A stretch of 60,674 nucleotides of DNA from Desulfobacteraceae bacterium UBA5616. GTDB taxonomy: Bacteria; Desulfobacterota; Desulfobacteria; Desulfobacterales; UBA5616. The translations under genes and the position numbers were made by a program. The stretch lies in NCBI GenBank assembly GCA_002423615.1, contig DIKO01000038.1, forward strand, positions 1 to 60,674, in the 5' to 3' direction. Position 1 is the stretch's first letter. Every line of letters begins with the position of its first letter. The notes beneath the pieces were generated by a model. The model was not told the DNA's origin. It did not search any database and was given only the letters and a program-made list of their open reading frames with translations. Below are positions 42,911-52,252 of the stretch, one piece after another.

Positions 42911-44542
42911 ATGAGACGACTCTGCCTACTCGCTCTTTCGGTATGTGCTTGCTCCCTGATTTCATTTATCATGCCCTGCCCACCGGCGGCAGGTGAGGAT
43001 GAAGCTGTTGGAAGGTCCATGGCCCACCAGGCGACCAAATCCGTCCGGAATTGGAGTACTTCAGACCATTCCAAACATAAGGCGCTGCATCAGGCCTTTG
43101 AATCCGGCGCACAGGTCACTTCAGCATGCCTGTCCTGTCATTCGGAAGCCTTTGACCAGTTTAAAGAAACCATCCACTGGAAGTGGCTCGCGCCTCAAGA
43201 CGGCAGCGGGAAAAAATACGGCAAAGCCGGCGACTCGGTCAATAATTTCTGCATCTCGTCCAATTACCTGAACGACAAAAAGTGTTTATCCTGTCATCCG
43301 GGATGGGAGGGTAAAAAAGACACGGTGAATTGCCTTTCGTGCCACGGGCAGCAGGACTATAATTTCACCGAGGGATTCGAGGATTACGCCGCCTTTTCCC
43401 GAAGTAAAGATCAGGAAGAACTCGAAATTGCCGCGGACATTCAGAAGGACATTCAAAATGCCGTGCAGCGTGTGGCAAGGCCTGGAAGAAAGAATTGCGG
43501 CAAATGCCATTTTTACGGCGGCGGCGGGGATGGCGTCAAACACGGGGATCTGGATTCATCCCTGACGGCACCCAATAAAAGCCTGGATGTCCATATGGGT
43601 GTCGACAGTCAGGATTTCGCCTGTACCCGGTGTCATACCACCGTCAACCATCATGTCGCCGGCCGAATTTATACCATTCCGGCGGCAACAGACCGAAAAA
43701 GCCTGATCGATAACGATCTGACTTCCAAAATCACCTGTGAGTCCTGCCATACGGCCACCCCCCACAAGGCCGGGCAAAAGCCCAATGATCATACGGACAA
43801 AGTGGCGTGCCAGTCCTGCCATATCCCGACTTTCGCCCGGGTCAATCCTACCAAGATGTACTGGGACTGGTCCCAGGCGGGAAAATTAAAGGACGGGAAA
43901 CCGTATGATGTCATCGGCCCCCTGGGCAAGGAAACCTATATGACCATCAAGGGTGAAATGGTCTGGGAGAAGAATGTAAAGCCTCAATACGCGTGGTTCA
44001 ACGGTTCCATAAAAACCCTGACGACAAAGGACATTATCGATCCGTCCCAACCCGTTCCGGTGGGCCGCCAGATGGGCGATATCCATGATCCCAACGCCCG
44101 GATTTTTCCTTTTAAGATACACCGGGGCAAACAACCCTACGATAAGGTGCGCAATACGATTTTAGCCCCTCTCCTGTCCGGAGATGACGGATTCTGGAAC
44201 ACCCTGGACTGGAACAGCGCCCTGAAAAAGGGAATGGCCCACATGGATCAGCCTTTTTCCGGAGAATTTGGTTTTATCGAATCCACCTATGTGTACCCCA
44301 TCACCCACATGGTGGCTCCCGGGGAGAATGTGGTCAAGTGCGTGGAATGCCATACCGGAAAAAATGGACGCCTGGCAAATCTTTCGGGATTTTACATGCC
44401 CGGCCGGGACCGTTTCAAACCCGTGGATATTCCGGGCTGGGCGCTTGTTATCGGTTCGCTTCTGGGGGTGCTGCTCCATGGTGCGGGAAGACTGATTTCA
44501 AACAGCAGCAAAAAGGAGGAGGAAACCATCGATGAACCCTAA
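42911..44542 (+). CDS. otr: Octaheme c-type cytochrome, tetrathionate reductase family
   Basis: A 543-residue exported multiheme enzyme. The ATG at 42911 is chosen as it opens the signal peptide (MRRLCLLALSVCACSLISFI); an earlier frame start at 42854 does not. Eight CxxCH motifs are present: CLSCH, CLSCH, CLSCH, CGKCH, CTRCH, CESCH, CQSCH and CVECH. Length and count match the Shewanella OTR family, which reduces tetrathionate and also nitrite or hydroxylamine in vitro. A C-terminal helix (ALVIGSLLGVLLHGAG) anchors it to the membrane. It overlaps the cytochrome b gene by 11 bases. Confidence 0.9.
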   Translation: MRRLCLLALSVCACSLISFIMPCPPAAGEDEAVGRSMAHQATKSVRNWSTSDHSKHKALHQAFESGAQVTSACLSCHSEAFDQFKETIHWKWLAPQDGSGKKYGKAGDSVNNFCISSNYLNDKKCLSCHPGWEGKKDTVNCLSCHGQQDYNFTEGFEDYAAFSRSKDQEELEIAADIQKDIQNAVQRVARPGRKNCGKCHFYGGGGDGVKHGDLDSSLTAPNKSLDVHMGVDSQDFACTRCHTTVNHHVAGRIYTIPAATDRKSLIDNDLTSKITCESCHTATPHKAGQKPNDHTDKVACQSCHIPTFARVNPTKMYWDWSQAGKLKDGKPYDVIGPLGKETYMTIKGEMVWEKNVKPQYAWFNGSIKTLTTKDIIDPSQPVPVGRQMGDIHDPNARIFPFKIHRGKQPYDKVRNTILAPLLSGDDGFWNTLDWNSALKKGMAHMDQPFSGEFGFIESTYVYPITHMVAPGENVVKCVECHTGKNGRLANLSGFYMPGRDRFKPVDIPGWALVIGSLLGVLLHGAGRLISNSSKKEEETIDEP

Positions 44543-45200
44543 GACGACCAAGATCTACCTCTACACCCGGTACGAACGTTTCTGGCACTGGCTGCAAATG
44601 GCGTTGATTGTTCTCCTGCTGGCCACGGGACTTGAAATCCACGGCCTTTACTCCCTGTTTGGATTCGAACCCTCCGTGGAAATTCATAATTTTACCGGCA
44701 TTGGGTGGTTGATGGCCTTTGCTGTTTTTGTTTTCTGGCTGTTTACCACCGGGGAATGGCGGCAGTATATCCCCACAACCCGGAAAATGTTGGAAGTCAT
44801 CAAATACTACGCCCACGGCATTTTTCTGGGTCAACCCCACCCCTATCCCAAACGGAAGCTGGCCAAGCATAATCCACTGCAGCGCCTGACCTATCTGTCC
44901 CTCGCGGCTTTTTTACTACCCGTTCAGATGGCAACAGGGATTCTCTACTGGACCTACAATTCATGGACATCCCGGGGCTTTGATTTCCTTTCCCTGCAGG
45001 TGATAGCCGCTATTCATATGGCCGGGGCATTTGCACTGATCTCTTTTTTGATTATCCATGTTTACATGACCACCACGGGCCACTCGCTTTTCGCCCACAT
45101 CAAGTCCATGATTACCGGCTGGGAAGAAATCGATGAAGGGGTTAAAATTGAAGACTGGGAAAGGGCGCGGGGAAAACCGACACAACCTTCCGGAACCTGA
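44532..45200 (+). CDS. Membrane cytochrome b (quinol-oxidising partner of the octaheme cytochrome)
   Basis: A 222-residue inner-membrane cytochrome b561/thiosulfate-reductase-like subunit. Four helices hold candidate heme-ligand histidines: RFWHWLQ near residue 19, EIHNFTG near 52, AIHMAGAF near 162 and IIHVYMTTTGH near 177. It should pass electrons from the menaquinol pool to the octaheme cytochrome. Last gene of the operon, overlapping otr by 11 bases and followed at once by a terminator. Confidence 0.87.
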   Translation: MNPKTTKIYLYTRYERFWHWLQMALIVLLLATGLEIHGLYSLFGFEPSVEIHNFTGIGWLMAFAVFVFWLFTTGEWRQYIPTTRKMLEVIKYYAHGIFLGQPHPYPKRKLAKHNPLQRLTYLSLAAFLLPVQMATGILYWTYNSWTSRGFDFLSLQVIAAIHMAGAFALISFLIIHVYMTTTGHSLFAHIKSMITGWEEIDEGVKIEDWERARGKPTQPSGT

Positions 45201-45208
45201 AATTCCGC

Positions 45209-45247
45209 AAAAGCGTCCCCGGCCAGGGGTTTACCGGGGACGCTTTT
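45209..45247. terminator. Strong bidirectional Rho-independent terminator
   Basis: AAAAGCGTCCCCGG (45209-45222) and CCGGGGACGCTTTT (45234-45247) form a 14-bp perfect stem with an 11-base loop. It is nine bases after the cytochrome b stop and ends the sulfur operon. On the other strand it also follows the convergent SDR gene. Confidence 0.9.
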
Positions 45248-45266
45248 GAATATTAAATGATCTGCG

Positions 45267-46058
45267 CTAATCGCAGGTACTGCCGCCGTCCACCATGTAT
45301 ACCCCGCCGTTGCAGAAGCTGCTCTCGTCGCCGGCCAGAAACAGCATGAGGTTGACCACTTCCTCGGGAGTGGCATAACGGCCCATGGGCATTCCCTGAA
45401 GAATCAGGTCCTTTGGCGAACCATGGTCCACGCCGGGCTCCAGGGCATCGAGCATGTTGCCGAAGCCCGATTCCAGGGATCTCATCATACGGCTTTCAAC
45501 CGGAGAGGGGTTGATGGTGTTCACACGGATATTCAGCGGTGCACATTCCAGGGCCGCGCTCCGCATGATGCCGATAACGGCATGTTTGCTGCAGGTGTAA
45601 GCCGACGCTCCGGCGGAACCCACGACGCCGGCGACCGAGGAACTGATGACGATGCTGCCGCCACCCCTCAAAGCCATCACCGGAATCACATATTTCAACC
45701 CCAGCCAGACCCCCCGGACATTCACCGCAATGACCCTGTCAAATACATCAACGGGATATTCGGTAACCGGAGAAACAACCCCCTCGATACCCGCATTGTT
45801 CAAAAACACGTCGATGCCGCCGAACTGTTTAACCGCGGCATCCACATAAGCCTGAACCTGCTCCGGTTTTGAGACATCGGCTACGGCGTAACCGACATTG
45901 TCGCCGCCGATTTCCCCGATCACTTTTTTAAGGGCCGTTTCATCAAGGTCAACCAGAAGCACTTTGGACCCTTCCTGTAGGAACCGTTTTGCCGCAGCAA
46001 CGCCCAGAACGCCTGAGCCCCCCGTAATTACCGATACCTTTCCCTCGAGTCGTCCCAT
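45267..46058 (-). CDS. Short-chain dehydrogenase/reductase
   Basis: A 263-residue NAD(P)-dependent oxidoreductase of the classical SDR type. It has the nucleotide-binding TGGSGVLG at 12-19, an aspartate (LLVDLD) favouring NAD, NNAG near 87, and the catalytic Ser and YTCSK (Tyr and Lys) near 140-160. The C-terminus ends VDGG, as usual. The substrate is unknown. It converges on the sulfur operon and shares its terminator; AAGGAGG precedes the ATG. Confidence 0.9.
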   Translation of the reverse strand: MGRLEGKVSVITGGSGVLGVAAAKRFLQEGSKVLLVDLDETALKKVIGEIGGDNVGYAVADVSKPEQVQAYVDAAVKQFGGIDVFLNNAGIEGVVSPVTEYPVDVFDRVIAVNVRGVWLGLKYVIPVMALRGGGSIVISSSVAGVVGSAGASAYTCSKHAVIGIMRSAALECAPLNIRVNTINPSPVESRMMRSLESGFGNMLDALEPGVDHGSPKDLILQGMPMGRYATPEEVVNLMLFLAGDESSFCNGGVYMVDGGSTCD

Positions 46059-46325
46059 TTGTGCCTCCTTGTCAACATGTTTTTTTTGTGTTTCGGATTC
46101 ATGAAAAAGAAATGAACTTTCGGATCAGAATAATGCCTAAAATACAGCATGCCGGAATGTATTAAAAAATCGCTGCGATTATTGTTCAAACACTGTAAAA
46201 TGTAAAGTTGTTTTTGGCTTCATTCGGGCGGCGAAGTTTATCATGATGCCGGGCTTGTTTCCTTGTCCGGAATGATATATGAAAACAGGTCCCGAATATC
46301 AATAATATGGCACAAGGACTTTATT

Positions 46326-47897
46326 ATGATCACTTTACTGGATTACGGCGCCGGCAACGTGTTGAGCGTGATAAACGCCATTGAAGCACTGGGAGAAAAG
46401 GTGAAGGTCGTCGCCTCCGGTGAGGATATCCTGTCCGCGGAAAAACTCGTTTTCCCCGGTGTTGGGGCTTTCGGCAGCATGATGCACATATTGAACCGGA
46501 AACACTATGTCGCCCCGTTGAAAGAATATCTGAACTCGGGACGTCCCTTTCTTGGCATCTGTCTGGGACTTCAGGCCCTGATGGAAGAAAGCGAGGAAGC
46601 CCCGGGTGTAAGGGGCCTTGGCGTAGTGCCCGGAACAGTGAAACGGTTCGCCATCGATCTGGCAGTACCCCACATCGGATGGAACGGCCTGGCCGTTAAA
46701 AAACCTTCCCGGATCTTTAAGGGATTAAACGGAGATGAAAAATTTTATTTCGTCCATTCCTATCACGTCGCTCCAGACGAACATGAAGTGGTCTTGACGA
46801 CCACGGATTACGGGTATTCATTTGTCAGCAGTATTCAGAAGGGCAATATCATCGCTACCCAGTTCCATCCGGAAAAAAGCGGGCCGGCAGGTCTTGCCGT
46901 TTTGAAAAATTTTATTTGCGGAGGGACAAAAGAAATTTTGCCGACAAGGGTGAACAGCGGCACACGGCTTTCCAAGCGAATTATCGCATGCCTGGATGTC
47001 CGGGCCAACGACCAGGGGGACCTTGTGGTCACCAAGGGAGACCGGTACGACGTCCGGGACGACGGTATGGTGAGGAATCTCGGAATGCCCGTGGAACTGG
47101 CCGGCCGATATTATGACGAAGGCGCGGATGAAATCACCTTTCTCAATATCACGGGTTTCAGGGATTTTCCATTGAAAGACATGCCCATGCTGGAAGTGCT
47201 GAAACAGACCTCCAGGCATGTGTTTGTCCCGTTGACGATCGGGGGAGGCATCCGGGATTTTATTGACAAGGACGGCCGGACTTACACCTCCCTGGAAGTA
47301 GCCGCTGAATATTTCAGATCCGGAGCAGACAAAATTTCCATCGGCAGCGATGCGGTTTATATTGTCGAGGAATACCTCAAAACCGGACGAAAAACCGGTA
47401 AAAGCGCCATTGAGGAAATCTCCCGGGTATACGGCTCCCAGGCGGTGGTGATCTCCATCGATCCCAGAAGGGTTTATATGCCATCCAGGAAAAATGTTCC
47501 CCATTACCTTATCGAAACCGCTTTCCCGGGTCCCGAAGGCGAACGGTACTGCTGGTATCAATGCACGGTCAAGGGGGGCCGCGAAGGCCGCAACCTCGAT
47601 GCCGTCACCCTTGCCAAGGCCTGTGAGGAACTGGGGGCCGGGGAAATTCTGTTGAACTGCATCGACCGGGACGGCACCCGCGAGGGTTTTGATATTGAAC
47701 TGATCAACGCAGTGAAACAGGCCGTTACCATCCCCGTCATCGCTTCCTCCGGGGCCGGGTGCCCGGAACATTTTTACGAGGTGTTCACCCGGACCAAAGC
47801 CGAAGCGGCCCTGGGCGCAGGTATTTTCCACAGAAACGAAGTACCGATCGGGGAAGTCAAGGCCTATCTTTCCGGTAAAGTTGAAATCCGGGTTTAA
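46326..47897 (+). CDS. hisHF: Bifunctional imidazole glycerol phosphate synthase HisHF (eukaryote-type fusion)
   Basis: A 523-residue fusion of the HisH glutaminase and HisF cyclase. The ATG at 46326 has AAGGA upstream. HisH has the nucleophile in GICLGLQ (Cys79) with FHPEKSG (His181, Glu183). HisF starts near 215 (SKRIIACLDVR) and includes the segments LVVTKGDRYDVRDDG, FLNITGFRDFPL and VYGSQAVVISIDPRRVY that are typical of plant and fungal HIS7 enzymes rather than the separate bacterial HisF. It should make IGP and AICAR in histidine synthesis. No other his gene is nearby. Confidence 0.9.
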   Translation: MITLLDYGAGNVLSVINAIEALGEKVKVVASGEDILSAEKLVFPGVGAFGSMMHILNRKHYVAPLKEYLNSGRPFLGICLGLQALMEESEEAPGVRGLGVVPGTVKRFAIDLAVPHIGWNGLAVKKPSRIFKGLNGDEKFYFVHSYHVAPDEHEVVLTTTDYGYSFVSSIQKGNIIATQFHPEKSGPAGLAVLKNFICGGTKEILPTRVNSGTRLSKRIIACLDVRANDQGDLVVTKGDRYDVRDDGMVRNLGMPVELAGRYYDEGADEITFLNITGFRDFPLKDMPMLEVLKQTSRHVFVPLTIGGGIRDFIDKDGRTYTSLEVAAEYFRSGADKISIGSDAVYIVEEYLKTGRKTGKSAIEEISRVYGSQAVVISIDPRRVYMPSRKNVPHYLIETAFPGPEGERYCWYQCTVKGGREGRNLDAVTLAKACEELGAGEILLNCIDRDGTREGFDIELINAVKQAVTIPVIASSGAGCPEHFYEVFTRTKAEAALGAGIFHRNEVPIGEVKAYLSGKVEIRV

Positions 47898-48320
47898 GAC
47901 TTGTCCATGATGTGCCTGGCCTGGAAATGCATGCACCTATGCGATTAAAATCCCTAGAAGCATTCATAAAAAACGCCGGAGCCAATGGCAGACGAGGCAA
48001 CTTCCGGCCACTTTCATCCAAGGCGCGCGCAAGGGTATATCCGGCAAGGATTTACAACGCATGATTCTTTTGACAAAATAATCTTATTCTGGTAATAGGG
48101 GGAAATATTCGGCATTGCGGCTCATTAGAGGAACCTCCTTGGTGTTTTTCGGCATCTGAGGATTCCCCGCAACAGCAGAACAGCCGATCAGGGTTTTGGC
48201 GACAGCAGTACGCGATTGATAAAAAAATACGAACCGAACTTAAAACGATGCGAATAAACATACACGGCTGTATCCGTCAGGACCGCGGTTCCGGCCGGAC
48301 AATGCCGAAAGGAGTGAGCG
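47898..48320. other. Intergenic region hisHF / D,D-carboxypeptidase
   Basis: About 420 bases with no convincing gene. A plus-strand TTGACA (48070-48075) with TAATAG 17 bases later could be a weak promoter for the downstream gene with a long leader. A GCCGGA/TCCGGC inverted repeat near 47977-48007 has no T run. No riboswitch was recognised. Confidence 0.45.
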
Positions 48321-49640
48321 ATGATTGAAAAAAGGGCTCGCATCGGAAGCATCCAAAGAGACATCGGCTTTCTTTTCCTCGGAGTCTCTTTTATATTGTT
48401 GATGTTTTGCTGGGTGCAGCCATCCTATTCCGCCTCATGTACTTCTCCAAAAATCAAAGTCAACGACAATATCGTTCGCGGCGGGCTCTTGTACGACATG
48501 TCTTCGGACTCCATCATCTGGGAAAAAAACATCCACCGGGCTTTCCCCATCGCATCTTTGACCAAGATGATGGTATGTTTTTTGGCCATTGAAGATATCC
48601 ATGCCGGAAAAGTCGACTGGAACACCCAGGTGAAAGTGACGCGCGAAGCGACCCGGGTGGGCGGTTCCATGGTAGCCCTTAGACCCGGTTATTCTATTTC
48701 CGTTGAAAACCTGATAAAGGCGGCGCTCATATCCTCGGGCAATGACGCTGCTTACCTTCTGGCTCAATATTCAGGCGGAACGGAAAAGGATTTTGTTAAC
48801 CGGATGAATCGCCGTGCTGTGGAACTGGGGATGAAGTCCACCCGTTTTTCCAACGCGACCGGCATGCCGGCGCCCAGAAGCCGGGACGACAATCATTCCA
48901 GCCCGATGGATCTTCTTCTGCTGTGTAAACAAATTCAAAAACACGATGAATTGCTCCGGGTCGCCGGCACCAGCCAGGAGATTATCTACCACGGAGGACG
49001 AGCCCTTAAGCTCAGAAATCACAACCCGCTCGTGGCCGAATTTGCTGAGGTGGACGGGCTTAAAACGGGTTTTACCCAGAATGCAAAATTCTGTCTCGCC
49101 GCAACGGCCGTAAAAAACAACCGCAGGATCATTTCCATCGCACTGGGGGTAGATAACCGGCTATCCCGGAATCGGTTTGTCAAAAATATGCTCTGTGATT
49201 ATTTTGAAGCCATAGGGATGGGATCTCTCCAAGCCAGAACCGCATCCGGTATTAAAAGAAAAAAGATACTGGCTGCTGATGATTCGTCCGCTTTGCGCAT
49301 ACACCGGGTCTGCAAGGGCAACACGCTTTTCGGGATCGCAAAATCCTACAACTGTTCCGTTGCCCAGCTGAAAACCTGGAACGGGTTAAACGGCCATCAG
49401 CTCAAGCCGGGTCAAAAACTGAAGATTTATGCCAGGACCAGCACCGTGCAACCGGCTTCCGGTCAACAAATCGCCTCATCGGTTATCTATTATACGGTTC
49501 GACCCGGAGACACCTTATGGGTCATCGCCAAGAAACACACCGGCCTGTCCGTCAGGCAGATCATGCTGACAAACAATATCCGCCAAGCCAGAAACCTTAA
49601 AGCCGGAGAAACCCTGAAACTCCTTCCCGAAAGCATTTAA
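48321..49640 (+). CDS. D-alanyl-D-alanine carboxypeptidase (S11) with two LysM domains
   Basis: A 439-residue periplasmic penicillin-binding protein. After a hydrophobic leader (FLFLGVSFILLMFC) the S11 catalytic motifs are complete: Ser79-x-x-Lys82 (SLTK), Ser139-Gly-Asn141 and Lys248-Thr-Gly. Two LysM peptidoglycan-binding domains follow, at about 313-360 (KGNTLFGIAKSYNCS) and 385-435 (PGDTLWVIAKKHTGLS). Replacing the usual PBP5 C-terminal domain by LysM repeats is a less common design. It is followed seven bases later by a GT39-like gene. Confidence 0.92.
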   Translation: MIEKRARIGSIQRDIGFLFLGVSFILLMFCWVQPSYSASCTSPKIKVNDNIVRGGLLYDMSSDSIIWEKNIHRAFPIASLTKMMVCFLAIEDIHAGKVDWNTQVKVTREATRVGGSMVALRPGYSISVENLIKAALISSGNDAAYLLAQYSGGTEKDFVNRMNRRAVELGMKSTRFSNATGMPAPRSRDDNHSSPMDLLLLCKQIQKHDELLRVAGTSQEIIYHGGRALKLRNHNPLVAEFAEVDGLKTGFTQNAKFCLAATAVKNNRRIISIALGVDNRLSRNRFVKNMLCDYFEAIGMGSLQARTASGIKRKKILAADDSSALRIHRVCKGNTLFGIAKSYNCSVAQLKTWNGLNGHQLKPGQKLKIYARTSTVQPASGQQIASSVIYYTVRPGDTLWVIAKKHTGLSVRQIMLTNNIRQARNLKAGETLKLLPESI

Positions 49641-49646
49641 TCCGTC

Positions 49647-51176
49647 TTGTTGAAAAGACGCTTTGAGGGCATCCCCCGTTTTTTGCCGATTCTGGTTATT
49701 TCGGCCCTGCTGATAGGGGCCGGATTAAGGTTCCATCGTCTCGACGGTCAAGTTTTCTGGCATGATGAAGTGCATACGGCACTTCGTATTTTTGGGTTCA
49801 GCACAGAGGAGTTCGTAACGGCGATATTCGACGGAAGACGCCATACGGCAGAGGAATTGCAGAGTTTCCAGAGACCCGACGATCGAAAAGGTTTGAAGGA
49901 TACCTTTGCATCCCTATCCGGGCACCCCGAGCACAGCCCCCTTTATTACCTGCTGGCGCGAATTTCAGCTCCATTTTTCGATCCGCCGCTTGCCGGCGCC
50001 CGCTTTCTTGCCGCCCTGTTCGGCCTGTTGATTGTGCCGGCCGTCTTCAGGTTCACCCGGGACCTGCTGCCGGAAATGCCTGCCGCTCCCTGGGTTGCGG
50101 TCATATTGGCATCACTTTCTCCCTTATTTATTCTATACTCCCGGGAGGCCCGTCAATACACACTCTGGACCCTTGTTACAGTCATGTGCTCGATTCAATT
50201 TCTGTCGCTCTGGCAACAGCGAAGTCAGAACTGGGCCTGGTACGGAGTTCTCATCTCCGTGGGGCTTTACTCCCACCTGATGTTCTTCTGGGTCATCCCT
50301 GTGCATGCATCGATAATCTTCCTGGACCCTTCCGTCAGGAAACTTCGCCTTAAATTCATCAAATCCGTATCCCTGGGAATTTTATCATTTACGCCCTGGC
50401 TGTGGGTGCTGTATCGCGGGATACAAGATTTACAGACCTATACGGACTGGATGAAGCGGCCCATTCCACTCGGTGAACTGGCAACCCAATGGTGCCTGAA
50501 CGTAAATCGTCTGTTATTCGACCTTCCGGATTACCCGGGACTGTTGTTCATAAGCGTTCCCGTTGTTGTGGGGGCAACCTTCCGGACCCTTTGGCGGTGT
50601 AATGGAAAAGCGGCTCTGTTATTGGGTCTGACCGTATTATCCGGTATTTTGCCGGTGGTGATACCGGATCTGGTTAAAGGCGGTCAGCGGTCACAGATGG
50701 CAAGATACATGATGCCCGCACTTTTATGTCTGGAAATATGTCTGGCCGGAGTTCTGGCGCAAGCGGTTACCGGAAACCGGAAGACTCGCATTTTCCCGTA
50801 TTCCCTCCTCCTGCTGATGTTTATCGCCACCGCTTCTTTCGGCAATGCGTTTTTCAAACACGGCACGTGGTGGAACAAATTTTCAAGCTACTACAATCCA
50901 CAAATCGCCGAACGCATCAACAGGAGTCCGAATCCTCTCATTTTTTCAGACGATTTTACCACCAATCCCGGAGACATGCTGTCGTTAAGTTACCTGGTTA
51001 AACCGCAAACCGAATTTATCCTGGTGACAGGCGAAAAAATCAAACGCCTCCCCAAAGGCCGCGAAATTTTCGTACTTAGCCCGGACGAAAAATTTTTGGA
51101 TGTCCTCACCCGGGGATATGCCATGAGATTAAACCCCGTCGGCGAAATCCCATGGTGGTATTTTGTCAGAAACTGA
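49647..51176 (+). CDS. Integral-membrane glycosyltransferase (GT39/ArnT-like)
   Basis: A 509-residue protein with about ten helices and a C-terminal extracytoplasmic domain. The first periplasmic loop has HDEVHTALR near residue 39, matching the acidic DE motif of polyprenol-phosphate sugar transferases. The start is probably TTG at 49647 or 49650, since no ATG is close; it lies within ten bases of the carboxypeptidase stop, so coupling is likely. It should transfer a sugar from a lipid carrier to an envelope acceptor, identity unknown. Confidence 0.78.
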   Translation: MLKRRFEGIPRFLPILVISALLIGAGLRFHRLDGQVFWHDEVHTALRIFGFSTEEFVTAIFDGRRHTAEELQSFQRPDDRKGLKDTFASLSGHPEHSPLYYLLARISAPFFDPPLAGARFLAALFGLLIVPAVFRFTRDLLPEMPAAPWVAVILASLSPLFILYSREARQYTLWTLVTVMCSIQFLSLWQQRSQNWAWYGVLISVGLYSHLMFFWVIPVHASIIFLDPSVRKLRLKFIKSVSLGILSFTPWLWVLYRGIQDLQTYTDWMKRPIPLGELATQWCLNVNRLLFDLPDYPGLLFISVPVVVGATFRTLWRCNGKAALLLGLTVLSGILPVVIPDLVKGGQRSQMARYMMPALLCLEICLAGVLAQAVTGNRKTRIFPYSLLLLMFIATASFGNAFFKHGTWWNKFSSYYNPQIAERINRSPNPLIFSDDFTTNPGDMLSLSYLVKPQTEFILVTGEKIKRLPKGREIFVLSPDEKFLDVLTRGYAMRLNPVGEIPWWYFVRN

Positions 51177-51310
51177 GATTCCCCCCATTCTTCACGACGC
51201 GGCATAACAAAAACAGGTTTGTCCGCAAACCATTTTCAGTTGAAGTTCATCCCCGACTCTGGCAATATGATTTCCGGGATATGGGAGAAAACGGTATAGA
51301 GAGGTGAAGC

Positions 51311-52213
51311 ATGACCCAGCCTAGTTTTGCCATCATGGGATGCGGCAGATTGGGAACCGCATTAGGGAAGCATCTGGTCAAAGCCGGTTATCCCCTGGCC
51401 GGATTGACGGGAAAAAGCGAATCCTCCATTGAAGAGTCGGCCCGGATAATCGCTACCGACCCGGTGAGAGGGCTGCCGCCATGGGAAATCACCCGGAAAG
51501 CCGATGTCGTCTTCATCACCACCCCGGACGGCATTATTTCCGAAGCCTGCAAAACGCTGACCGATCATAACGGCTTCAAGAAAAATGCCGTCGTCCTGCA
51601 CTGCAGCGGCGCCCATCCTTCCACCATCCTGTCATCGGCCCGACAAGGAGCCGGGGCCCTTATCGGCTCCATGCACCCGCTTCAGAGCTTTGCATCCAAG
51701 GATCTTCCCGGAAACCCCTTTATGGGCATCATTGTTTCCGTCGAAGGATCGGATGAAGCCGTCAAGATCGCCTCGGCCATGGCTGCGGGCCTCGGCGCAA
51801 GGGTGCTGCCCATCCGCACCGAGGCTAAAACCATGTATCATGCTTCGGCTGTGGCCGCATCCAATTACCTGGTAACCCTGTTCGATCTTGCCATCAGGCT
51901 CATGAAAACAGCTGGCGTTTCCTCCGAAGAAGCCTTCGGGGTCTTAAAGCCGCTGGTGGAAGGCACGCTGTCCAACATCGAAAATGTCGGCATCCCCCAG
52001 GCATTGACCGGACCCATCGCCCGGGGTGACACCCAAACCGTTGAAGGGCATATTGAAGCCATGAAATCCCTCACTCCGGAACTGATCCCGCTGTACACGA
52101 TACTCGGGAGTTACACCATCGACATCGCCCGTGCTAAAGGAGGGGTTTCGGAAGAGGCATTGGATAAACTGATCCGCATCCTGAGGGCGCCCCCGGCTAC
52201 GTTGACCGATTAA
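51311..52213 (+). CDS. Rossmann/DUF2520 domain oxidoreductase-like protein
   Basis: A 300-residue protein with an NADP-binding opening (FAIMGCGRLGTALGKHL), the TTPDG strand near 80, and a SMHPLQSFA segment near 122. The C-terminal helical DUF2520 domain follows (KTMYHASAVAASNYLVTLFD near 178). Family members resemble F420-dependent and ketopantoate reductases, but no activity is established. AGAGAGGTGAAGC precedes the ATG. It is a single-gene unit. Confidence 0.82.
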   Translation: MTQPSFAIMGCGRLGTALGKHLVKAGYPLAGLTGKSESSIEESARIIATDPVRGLPPWEITRKADVVFITTPDGIISEACKTLTDHNGFKKNAVVLHCSGAHPSTILSSARQGAGALIGSMHPLQSFASKDLPGNPFMGIIVSVEGSDEAVKIASAMAAGLGARVLPIRTEAKTMYHASAVAASNYLVTLFDLAIRLMKTAGVSSEEAFGVLKPLVEGTLSNIENVGIPQALTGPIARGDTQTVEGHIEAMKSLTPELIPLYTILGSYTIDIARAKGGVSEEALDKLIRILRAPPATLTD

Positions 52214-52252
52214 ATCATCGGCAACCGGCAAAAGGACCCCCTGGAATTTAAA

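Noticed and set aside
46818..47936. 372-codon minus-strand open frame opposite hisHF
   Set aside because: Antisense shadow with no domain signature.
47970..48060. Possible riboswitch-like region after hisHF
   Set aside because: No match to the conserved core of any riboswitch class I could recall; only a short inverted repeat.
48052..48261. 69-codon minus-strand frame in the hisHF/carboxypeptidase gap
   Set aside because: Cysteine-rich, no ribosome site, no protein-like pattern.
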